Source of the DNA: an uncultured Bacteroidales bacterium
GTDB taxonomy: Bacteria > Bacteroidota > Bacteroidia > Bacteroidales > Paludibacteraceae
NCBI GenBank assembly: GCA_900321775.1
Contig: ONXE01000155.1
Span: 1 to 8,926 of the forward strand
DNA: 8,926 nt
Direction: 5' to 3'
Below, one piece after another: positions 1 through 6,204 of the stretch. Every line of letters starts with the position of its first letter. Position 1 is the stretch's first letter. A program made the position numbers and the translations under genes. A model generated the notes under the pieces. That model saw nothing but the letters and a program-made list of their open reading frames with translations, had not been told where the DNA came from and did not search any database.

Positions 1-545
1 CCATTCGACAATGTCACCAGTTTCGCTTTGACGTGGTAACTGTCCAAACGGTCATGCACGTTCTGAGTCGGACACTGTACGTACTGACATTTGTCCAAAA
101 AGACACGTGACCAATAAGTCAACATCAGATGATTAGGCAACTTCCATGTGCCCATACCAAGCGAATAGAAGATATTTTCCGGATGCAAGTGATACGTGCC
201 GGTCAAGGGTTTACCGAGCCGCAGAGCCAGGTTCATGGCCGCATGCTCGATGAAGAATGGCTCCTCAATATGTACTACATCCGCCCAGCGAATGGCCTCC
301 TCAATCTGCGGGTCACGCCAGTTGGAAAAAGCGTAGCCGTGGGCTTCGATGATTGGTTGAACCAGCGGGAAACGAAAATCTCCCAAGATATAATCGGGTT
401 GTGGACCATTAGGGTCTTTGTTAGCACCGGACAAAACGCGCACGTCCTGACCTGTAGCGCGAAGAGCCTCAATAGTGCGTTGTGCGGATACAGCCAAACC
501 GTTGCCGTGGCTGTAAAGGCTGTTCAGTATAAATAGTACTTTCAT
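1..545 (-). CDS. Glycosyltransferase, GT4-like, N-terminal part (runs off the left edge)
   Basis: The minus strand is open from an ATG at 545 to the window edge, giving 181 codons without a stop. The protein starts MKVLFILNSLYSHGNGLAVS, a first beta strand followed by a glycine-rich loop typical of the N-terminal Rossmann domain of GT-B glycosyltransferases. It continues with NGPQPDY (residues 46-52), WADVVHIEEPFF (88-99), TYHLHPEN (116-123), QCPTQNVHDRL (157-167) and ends at LSNG, the usual hinge before the donor-binding domain. This pattern is known from GT4-family enzymes that move a sugar from a nucleotide-sugar donor to a glycan or lipid. The donor domain with its E-x7-E motif lies outside the window, so donor and acceptor are unknown. 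No signal peptide is seen, so it should act in the cytoplasm or at the inner membrane face. It is transcribed in the same direction as the upstream cluster but has its own promoter. The family call is firm; the exact role is not. Confidence 0.85.
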   Translation of the reverse strand, partial: MKVLFILNSLYSHGNGLAVSAQRTIEALRATGQDVRVLSGANKDPNGPQPDYILGDFRFPLVQPIIEAHGYAFSNWRDPQIEEAIRWADVVHIEEPFFIEHAAMNLALRLGKPLTGTYHLHPENIFYSLGMGTWKLPNHLMLTYWSRVFLDKCQYVQCPTQNVHDRLDSYHVKAKLVTLSN

Positions 546-588
546 CTTTGAATAATCAAATGGTTACACTCTTTCTTGTTTCGGAGTG

Positions 589-620
589 CAAAGGTACTAC
601 TTATTATTGATATGGGCAAA
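589..620 (-). promoter_or_regulatory. Bacteroidetes-type promoter for the glycosyltransferase gene
   Basis: Read on the minus strand, a TTTG at 620-617 lies 20 bases before TACCTTTG at 596-589. This matches the Bacteroidetes primary sigma factor consensus (TTG, 19-21 bases, TAnnTTTG). Transcription would start near 582, leaving an A/T-rich leader of about 37 bases before the ATG at 545. It lies in the 139-base gap after yccF, so the glycosyltransferase can be expressed apart from the upstream cluster. I see no convincing intrinsic terminator in the gap, so read-through from yccF also remains possible. Confidence 0.75.
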
Positions 621-684
621 CAAATGGCAAAGAACAGACCCTTTATCGTAAGAAAAGTCAGTCGTTCTCTCAAAAGCAAGGTTT

Positions 685-1053
685 TTAGCTGATAGTTTTC
701 CCGAACGGAAAGACCGATCCGATAGCCATCTTGAAGTGTTGCAAACCCCAGGGAATACCTACTATAGTGATGCAGAACAGCAGCCCAAAAGCCACGTGAA
801 TCAGGGCTATCTCCCACCAACCCAGAAAAATCCACAGCAAGTTCAGGATAACCGACAAGCACCCTCCGTCGCTGGGACCGCTGACAATCTCATGCCCAAA
901 AGGCCAAAGGGCGTACGTACCCAGTTTGAACAACTGCACGCCAAACGGAATACCTACGATAGTGATACACATCAGCAAACCGTTCAAGTAGTAAAGAACG
1001 GCTGTCAACAAGCCGCCAAGCAGCAACCAAAGAATGTTTCCAAGAAAGTTCAT
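685..1053 (-). CDS. yccF: YccF-domain inner membrane protein
   Basis: This 122-residue protein consists of two similar halves. Each has a hydrophobic stretch (about residues 5-30 and 67-93), then CITIVGIPFG (29-38) or CITIVGIPWG (94-103), then an amphipathic segment ending in PFG. This tandem arrangement is the hallmark of the YccF (DUF307) family of small inner membrane proteins, usually about 120-150 residues long, so the gene looks complete. The biochemical role of the family is not established. The loop between the halves (about 54-66) carries SGPSDGGC. The ATG at 1053 follows the recQ stop by six bases, so the gene is probably the last of the rho-to-yccF operon and may be translationally coupled to recQ. 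Family assignment is confident; function is unknown. Confidence 0.88.
   Translation of the reverse strand: MNFLGNILWLLLGGLLTAVLYYLNGLLMCITIVGIPFGVQLFKLGTYALWPFGHEIVSGPSDGGCLSVILNLLWIFLGWWEIALIHVAFGLLFCITIVGIPWGLQHFKMAIGSVFPFGKTIS
752..966. repeat. Two 20-base direct copies inside yccF
   Basis: Positions 752-771 and 947-966 are identical at 19 of 20 bases and lie 195 bases (65 codons) apart in the same frame. On the coding strand each encodes the core of the ITIVGIP motif of one YccF half. The match reflects the internal two-fold repeat of the protein, kept unusually well at the DNA level. Confidence 0.8.
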
Positions 1054-1059
1054 ACTCGT

Positions 1060-2805
1060 TTATTTTTGTTCGCCGACATCGGCGGTTTCTCCAAAATACT
1101 GCAACAGAAAATCTTCCGGCTTGGCCTCTGAAGGCAGCGTCGCGTAGTCCAGCATGGCCTGAATCTGCTGCTGATAACGCGCCAACCTGTCCTCATAACA
1201 TGCAGCCGTAATGCGCACATACTCCAGCTGCAATCTCTCTTGCGCGTAATATATATAAGGTGTCTTGCGCCTCGGGATATATTTCACCAGACCTTGTTGG
1301 GCAAGTAAAATCAACTGATGATTCAGCTGCTGTTTGTCCATCCCCAAATCCCCGCCAAGTCGTTCTTCGTAGATGTACGCAGGCTCGGTAAAAATACCCG
1401 GATATTGCCGCATCAGTGCATTCAGAAGTCGTTCACCTGCCTGCGGAAGATGTGCTTCATATAGTTCCTCTCTGGTAGGCATAATCTGCACTCTCGGCTG
1501 TGTCTCGTGCTCGTCGATATACGTGATATAACCTGCCTGCGTGAGAATCTGCAGAGCTGAATACGTAGGTAGCAAAGCCAACCTATTGTCTGCGCAGAAC
1601 TGCTCGAACGGGAAAGGAAAAGTGTGGTCGAGGCCCGAACCTAATCCCACCTGCAACCAGTTGCCCAATATATCATAGACGCGCAGGACAAAATCACGTT
1701 CGGGGAACTGATTATGAACGCGTTGCAGCATCTTGGAATGGTCGTCGTCAGCGTAGAGTAGGATAGCATAAGCCCGTTTCCCGTCTCGTCCCGCGCGACC
1801 TGCTTCCTGAAAATAAGCCTCGATACTGTCCGGCAAGTCCAGGTGAATCACCGTGCGCACATCGGGTTTGTCTATGCCCATTCCAAAAGCATTCGTGGCC
1901 ACCATAACGCGCATCGTACCGGCTTGCCAGGCCTGTTGCCTGCGGTCCTTTTCTGCGTTATCCAGTCCCGCATGGTAGTGCTCGGCAGAAATACCATTGG
2001 CCACAAGCCACTCCGCCACTTCCTTCGTCTTGGCCCGACTCCGCACGTAGATAATACTGCTGCCCGGCACTTTGTTCAGGATATGCAGGCTCTGCTCCAG
2101 TTTGTCTGTGGTGCCTGCTGCGCTGCGGACCACATACGTCAGGTTCTCCCGACGGAAAGACTTGCGGAACACGTTCGGCTCTTGAAACTCCAGTTTGTCC
2201 TGAATATCCGTTACGACACTTGGCGTCGCAGTAGCCGTAAGTGCCAGCACTGGAATACGGGCGTCCTGACGGTAACGGCGAAGACGTTCCTGCAGCACGT
2301 TGCGGATAGCCGCGATACGCAGGTAAGGAGGACGAAAATCATAACCCCACTGCGAGATACAATGTGCTTCATCCACGGCTATCATACACACCGGCAGGTC
2401 CGTCAGTCGCTTGCGGAAAAATGCACTCTCCAACCGCTCCGGCGAGACGTAGAGAAACTTGTACCCGCCAAACTGACAATTGTCCAGAATGGTGATAATC
2501 TCCTGCCGGTTCATGCCCGAGTAGATGGCATATGCGCGGATGCCCAAATCGCGGAGATGAGCAACCTGGTCTTTCATCAGCGCTATCAGAGGCGTGATGA
2601 CCAGACATAGTCCTTCCATCGTGGGATCGCACGGATCGGTCATGGCCATCGTCGGAACCTGAAAACACAGGCTCTTGCCTCCACCCGTGGGCATCAGGGC
2701 CAACGTGTCACGACCTGCTGCCACACTTTCAATGATTTCCGCCTGAAGTGGGCGGAAATCATCATAATGCCAGTACTGGCGCAATATGTCGCGGAAGTTG
2801 GTCAA
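1060..2805 (-). CDS. recQ: RecQ-family ATP-dependent DNA helicase, short form without zinc cluster or HRDC
   Basis: The 581-residue protein carries the full RecQ helicase core: motif 0 FRPLQ (17-21), Walker A PTGGGKS (39-45), DEAHCISQWG (145-154), LTATATP (189-195), motif V ATNAFGMGIDKPDVR (303-317) and the motif VI arginine finger QEAGRAGRDG (333-342). RecQ enzymes unwind DNA 3' to 5' in recombinational repair. After the core comes a winged-helix-like region, then an end LLQYFGE followed by about ten residues. In short Bacteroidetes RecQ proteins I expect CR before this LLxYFGE motif and C-x2-C-type cysteines after it; here they are absent. The other frames past the end contain no lost cysteine motif. 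No HRDC domain is present. The only possible start before motif 0 is TTG at 2805: an in-frame stop lies three codons upstream and the next Met is inside Walker A. The start lies nine bases after the gltX stop, which suggests coupled translation. Confidence 0.93.
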   Translation of the reverse strand: MTNFRDILRQYWHYDDFRPLQAEIIESVAAGRDTLALMPTGGGKSLCFQVPTMAMTDPCDPTMEGLCLVITPLIALMKDQVAHLRDLGIRAYAIYSGMNRQEIITILDNCQFGGYKFLYVSPERLESAFFRKRLTDLPVCMIAVDEAHCISQWGYDFRPPYLRIAAIRNVLQERLRRYRQDARIPVLALTATATPSVVTDIQDKLEFQEPNVFRKSFRRENLTYVVRSAAGTTDKLEQSLHILNKVPGSSIIYVRSRAKTKEVAEWLVANGISAEHYHAGLDNAEKDRRQQAWQAGTMRVMVATNAFGMGIDKPDVRTVIHLDLPDSIEAYFQEAGRAGRDGKRAYAILLYADDDHSKMLQRVHNQFPERDFVLRVYDILGNWLQVGLGSGLDHTFPFPFEQFCADNRLALLPTYSALQILTQAGYITYIDEHETQPRVQIMPTREELYEAHLPQAGERLLNALMRQYPGIFTEPAYIYEERLGGDLGMDKQQLNHQLILLAQQGLVKYIPRRKTPYIYYAQERLQLEYVRITAACYEDRLARYQQQIQAMLDYATLPSEAKPEDFLLQYFGETADVGEQK

Positions 2806-2814
2806 ATCAGTTGT

Positions 2815-4350
2815 TTATGCGTGGATATGTTCTATTCCGGCCTTTAGTCGGCGCAGCGTCTCTTCTTTGCCCAACACATTCGTGATTTCCCAGATATGCG
2901 GCCCGCGGGCAGCGCCAACCAACGTGATTCGGAACGCGTTCATCACAAGGCCAACGCCATATTCGTGCTCGGCTATCCAGCCCATAACCACCTGGTCCAG
3001 ATTCTCAGCAGACCAGTCATCTGTGCCCTCCAACAACTCATAAAGAGCTTGCATCTGGGCGGGAGACTCTTCTTTCCAACGTTTCTTTACGGATTTCTCG
3101 TCGTACTCCGTGGGCGCTACGAAGAAGAAATTCACCTGCTCCCACAACTCGGGCACAAAGTTGACACGTTCCTTCATCAGGTCGATGATATGCGTCACAA
3201 CGGCCTTGTCCATTTTCTTCACAGCAGGTTGATACTCAGCAGGAACGGATGCTACAAAAGCATCGTACAGCTCCTCGCCGGACTTCAGTTGCAGGTACTG
3301 GTGGTTGAACCATTTGCCCTTCTCGTAGTCGAACTTGGCTCCGGCTTTGGAGACGCGGTCCAACGAGAAATCCTGAATCAGCTCGTCCATGGTGTACATC
3401 TCTTTGTCACCCGAACCATGCCAGCCCAGCAGTGCCAGGAAATTGACTACAGCCTCGGGGAAATATCCGCTCTCGCGATATCCGCTACTTACTGTGCCGT
3501 CCTTCTGGTTGTGGAACTCCAGCGGGAACACGGGGAAACCCAGGCGGTCCCCATCGCGTTTGCTTAGTTTGCCGTTGCCGTCAGGCTTGAGCAACAAGGG
3601 CAAGTGCGCGAACTCAGGCATGGTGTCCTCCCAACCAAATGCACGGTACAACAGCACGTGCAACGGAGCCGAAGGTAGCCATTCCTCGCCGCGAATCACA
3701 TGCGAGATTTGCATCAGGTGGTCGTCCACGATGTTAGCCATATGGTAGGTGGGCAGGTCATCTGCCGACTTATAAAGCACTTTGTCATCCAGGATGGACG
3801 AGTTGATTACCACCTCGCCGCGAATCAGGTCATGCACGTGCACATCCTCGTTGGGCTCAACCTTGAAGCGAACCACGTACTGCTCGCCGGCAGCGATGCG
3901 CGCTGACACCTCTTCCTGACTCATCGTCAGCGAGTTATGCATCTGCATACGCGTTGAGGCATCATACTGAAAATTAGGAATCTCCTTACGCTTGGCCTCC
4001 AGCTCTTCCGGCGTGTCAAAGGCAATATATGCCTTGCCTTTGTCCAACAGCTGATGTACGTACTGATGATAAATCTCGCGGCGCTCACTCTGACGATACG
4101 GCCCGCAAGGTCCTTCCGGCGTCACACCGATACCTTCGTCAATCTCAATCCCGAGCCAACGCAGGGCTTCGATGATGTACTCCTCGGCTCCGGGCACAAA
4201 ACGGGTGGAATCGGTGTCCTCAATACGAAGAAGCATGTCGCCCCCGTGCTGACGTGCGAAGATATAGTTGTACAAAGCAGTGCGAACACCGCCGATATGC
4301 AGTGCGCCTGTAGGTGACGGCGCGAAACGAACTCTGACTTTTCTTTCCAT
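2815..4350 (-). other. gltX: Glutamyl-tRNA synthetase module, with a possible own start at 4350
   Basis: From the ATG at 4350 the frame gives 511 residues, about the usual length of Bacteroidetes GltX, and starts MERKVRVRFAPSPTG as free-standing homologs do. HIGG is at 18-21 and KLSKRDG at 261-267 of this numbering. Conserved blocks such as LRIEDTDSTRF (41-51), YRQSERREIY (85-94) and HVIRGEEWLPS (217-227) are intact, as is the anticodon-binding C-terminal half. The A/T-rich stretch TTTAGAGATATA directly before the ATG resembles the unstructured leaders Bacteroidetes use in place of strong Shine-Dalgarno sites, so internal initiation is plausible. No promoter is visible just upstream. Confidence 0.92.
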
Positions 4351-5046
4351 TATATCTCTAAACTTCTGCGGCATCTCGGCCACTACGTCGGGCTTGCAGA
4401 AATTGGTCATGTTGCGACAACCTGCCTGTATCTGGATGTCTATGGTTCTGTTGATGATAGTAGCGTGATTGAAACTGAACCGGCCTCTTTCCATCTTGTC
4501 TTCGGCGGAGATATTCATGCCAACAAGGATATCTCCCGGAGTGCGTACCACTCGATTAAGCGGGAAAGGATTAGTCAAGCCGCCGTCCACCAGCAGAGTG
4601 TCATTCCACTGAAACGGCTCAAATACAGGCGGGATAGAGATAGATGCGCGGATGGCTTCGAACAGTTTGCCCGAGGTGAACACCACTTCGCGGCTGTTGA
4701 GGATGTCCGTAGCAACGAAAGCCGCCGGCATGGGCAGATCTTCGATGTTGCGGTCAGGCACCCATTCCTTGATGGCATCCATTACTTTGGTGCCCTTCAC
4801 CATATGGCTGAGGCTGAAACTGAAATCAGTCAGCGAGAGTATCTGTTGCTTGTCAAGCGAGCAAAACCATTGGTGCGCTTCATGAATCTTGCCTGCGGCC
4901 AGGATACCGCCAATCAGGCTGCCGATTGACGTGCCAGAAACCGACGTGATGTTGTATCCGCGACTCTGCAGCTCTTCAATGGCGCCGATATGAGCCATGC
5001 CACGGCTGCCTCCGCTACTCAAACATAATGCTACATTCTTACCCAT
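2815..5046 (-). CDS. gltX: In-frame fusion: patatin-like phospholipase + glutamyl-tRNA synthetase
   Basis: One uninterrupted frame of 743 codons encodes two unrelated enzymes. Residues 1-232 are a patatin-like lipase module: oxyanion loop GGSRG (12-16), nucleophile elbow GTSIG with Ser40, and DGG with Asp154. Residues 233-743 are a full-length class I GluRS, which charges tRNA-Glu with glutamate and is essential for translation: RFAPSPTG, then HIGG (250-253) in the HIGH position, and KLSKR (493-497) in the KMSKS position. The ATG at 5046 is preferred over an in-frame TTG at 5055 because it gives the family-like start MGKNVAL and sits one base after the porT stop. No linker is present: the lipase ends at MPQKFRDI and the usual GluRS Met follows. 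The lipase lacks an estimated 20-35 C-terminal residues typical of its family. The product could be a true bifunctional protein, or free GluRS could also arise from the internal ATG at 4350. A deletion or assembly error at the junction cannot be excluded from one sequence. Confidence 0.85.
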   Translation of the reverse strand: MGKNVALCLSSGGSRGMAHIGAIEELQSRGYNITSVSGTSIGSLIGGILAAGKIHEAHQWFCSLDKQQILSLTDFSFSLSHMVKGTKVMDAIKEWVPDRNIEDLPMPAAFVATDILNSREVVFTSGKLFEAIRASISIPPVFEPFQWNDTLLVDGGLTNPFPLNRVVRTPGDILVGMNISAEDKMERGRFSFNHATIINRTIDIQIQAGCRNMTNFCKPDVVAEMPQKFRDIMERKVRVRFAPSPTGALHIGGVRTALYNYIFARQHGGDMLLRIEDTDSTRFVPGAEEYIIEALRWLGIEIDEGIGVTPEGPCGPYRQSERREIYHQYVHQLLDKGKAYIAFDTPEELEAKRKEIPNFQYDASTRMQMHNSLTMSQEEVSARIAAGEQYVVRFKVEPNEDVHVHDLIRGEVVINSSILDDKVLYKSADDLPTYHMANIVDDHLMQISHVIRGEEWLPSAPLHVLLYRAFGWEDTMPEFAHLPLLLKPDGNGKLSKRDGDRLGFPVFPLEFHNQKDGTVSSGYRESGYFPEAVVNFLALLGWHGSGDKEMYTMDELIQDFSLDRVSKAGAKFDYEKGKWFNHQYLQLKSGEELYDAFVASVPAEYQPAVKKMDKAVVTHIIDLMKERVNFVPELWEQVNFFFVAPTEYDEKSVKKRWKEESPAQMQALYELLEGTDDWSAENLDQVVMGWIAEHEYGVGLVMNAFRITLVGAARGPHIWEITNVLGKEETLRRLKAGIEHIHA
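4351..5046 (-). other. Patatin-like phospholipase module of the fusion
   Basis: These 232 codons form the lipase part. Patatin-like proteins are acyl hydrolases using a Ser-Asp dyad, and both residues are present (Ser40 in GTSIG, Asp154 in DGG) together with the glycine-rich oxyanion loop, so catalytic competence is plausible. RASISIPPVF (134-143) and GGLTNPFPLNRV (155-166) are further family blocks. No signal peptide is visible, which suggests a cytoplasmic or membrane-associated enzyme. As I recall the family, small Bacteroidetes homologs continue past the PDVxxxMP block with a final FDFxxAxEII-type helix; here only five residues follow before the GluRS Met. The substrate is unknown. Confidence 0.85.
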
Positions 5047-5047
5047 G

Positions 5048-5782
5048 TTACTCAAAATTGAATACGATACTTACCATATGCGAACGCAGACGAGTGATGG
5101 CATCGGTGTAGAAACCGTGGGTCTCGGCTGTTATGCCTTCCGTGCGCTCCGACATAGGCGTTAGCACGTTGTTGAAGCCCAACTGATACTTGATCTCCGG
5201 GCATAGTTTGAACCAACTGAAGTAGAAATCACAACCGAAACCCACCTGCAGAAAATAGTCCAGGGGCTTCTGAAGCACATATTTCTCTTTGTCCTGCCCG
5301 AAGTCGTAACTCACACCGCCGCCCGCTATCAGGTAGGGACGGTAGTTGCTCTCACGATCTGCCGACCACTTGAGCATCAGCGGAATAGACAATGGCATAC
5401 ACAGCACGTTCGCGGTCATCGGAGTCAGGTTGCCCGACTCGGATTTGTACGAGATGATACGTTCGCCAAAGTGCAGTTCGGGCGTGAAACGCAGGTTCAA
5501 GTGTTTGGCCAGACGCACATCGGTGATGAAACCAACCGAGAAACCCGGGAACAGCGTACTCACACGCGGATGCAGCACTTCGTTGGAGAAGCGCCCGTCC
5601 GTGGGCGATATTCCGCTGACCGGCTGAAGCGACTCGACCATGGAATAGCTCATCAAGTTCATACCTAACGAAAAACCGAAATGAATGATTTTGTCGTCGA
5701 TGTACGGACGGTTCATGGCTCGCTGCGCATTGCTGTTCAACGCGCACAGAGCAAGGATTATGACTACTAAATACTTCTTCAC
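5048..5782 (-). CDS. porT: PorT-family outer membrane beta-barrel protein (type IX secretion/gliding related)
   Basis: From a GTG at 5782 the protein is 244 residues. It starts with a clear signal peptide: KK, a hydrophobic stretch LVVIILALCAL (5-15), and a likely cut after NSNA (16-19). The mature part shows features of the PorT family: DDKIIHFGFSLGMNL near the start, SPTDGRF, then alternating polar and aromatic strands such as LNLRFTPELHFGER and FNNVLT, ending in an aromatic strand MVSIVFNFE. PorT is an outer-membrane barrel needed for type IX secretion in Porphyromonas gingivalis and is about this size. The frame stays open further upstream to 5839, but those 19 residues would precede the signal peptide and overlap aroQ. 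The GTG overlaps the aroQ stop as GTGA, suggesting coupled translation. A related outer-membrane barrel with another role is the main alternative. Confidence 0.75.
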   Translation of the reverse strand: MKKYLVVIILALCALNSNAQRAMNRPYIDDKIIHFGFSLGMNLMSYSMVESLQPVSGISPTDGRFSNEVLHPRVSTLFPGFSVGFITDVRLAKHLNLRFTPELHFGERIISYKSESGNLTPMTANVLCMPLSIPLMLKWSADRESNYRPYLIAGGGVSYDFGQDKEKYVLQKPLDYFLQVGFGCDFYFSWFKLCPEIKYQLGFNNVLTPMSERTEGITAETHGFYTDAITRLRSHMVSIVFNFE

Positions 5783-6198
5783 TTTTTCAAAAATTCTATT
5801 GCCTCTCTGTATCCGTCCAGCCCTTTGCCCATGATGCAACAGGCCGAGACGTCGGTGAGGTAGGATATTCTGCGAAAAGGCTCTCGCGCAGAGATGTCGG
5901 TCAGGTGAACCTCAACCACCGGTACCTCTACGGCCGCTACAGCGTCGCGCAGACTGATGCTGGTGTGAGTGTACCCTCCCGCATTGAGGATAATACCGTC
6001 GGCTTTGCCGAAACCGTACTCTTGCACCGCATCAATGAGGTCTCCTTCGTGGTTGCTCTGCACATACGTTAGCCGGTCATCGGGGAAGCAACTACGCAAC
6101 TCCTCCAGATAATCCTCAAAACGGCGAGTGCCGTACAACGCGGGTTCGCGTCGCCCAAGCAGGTTGAGGTTGGGACCGTTCAGTATCAGAATATCCAT
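5779..6198 (-). CDS. aroQ: 3-dehydroquinate dehydratase, type II
   Basis: The 139-residue protein has the type II dehydroquinase layout: NGPNLNLLGRREP (7-19), catalytic Tyr22, SNHEGDLID (48-56), NAGGYTHTS (72-80), EVHLTDISARE (96-106), and a C-terminal GLDGYREAI. It catalyses the third step of the shikimate pathway, dehydroquinate to dehydroshikimate, in the cytoplasm, and normally forms dodecamers. Length matches the family (about 140-150), and Arg17, Tyr22, Asn72, His78, His98 and Arg105 fit the expected active-site positions. HLTDISARE differs slightly from the commoner HISNIHARE, which looks like normal lineage variation. It starts six bases after the rho stop and its TGA overlaps the next gene's GTG, so it is part of the operon. 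Confidence 0.96.
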   Translation of the reverse strand: MDILILNGPNLNLLGRREPALYGTRRFEDYLEELRSCFPDDRLTYVQSNHEGDLIDAVQEYGFGKADGIILNAGGYTHTSISLRDAVAAVEVPVVEVHLTDISAREPFRRISYLTDVSACCIMGKGLDGYREAIEFLKK

Positions 6199-6204
6199 TC
6201 GTTA

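Noticed and set aside
129..536. Plus-strand 135-codon open frame
   Set aside because: It is antisense to the glycosyltransferase, whose minus-strand translation is clearly family-like.
691..720. Possible intrinsic terminator at the end of yccF
   Set aside because: The TTTCC/GGAAA stem is only five pairs, lies within the coding end and has no U-tract after it.
1843..2610. Plus-strand 255-codon open frame
   Set aside because: It is antisense to the conserved helicase core of recQ, and its translation shows no recognisable domain.
5047..5055. TTG at 5055 as start of the patatin module
   Set aside because: It overlaps the porT stop and adds only three residues; the ATG at 5046 gives the usual family start.
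5783..5839. Longer N-terminus of the PorT-like protein from an ATG at 5839
   Set aside because: It would put 19 polar residues before an evident signal peptide and overlap aroQ by 61 bases; the GTG at 5782 fits better.
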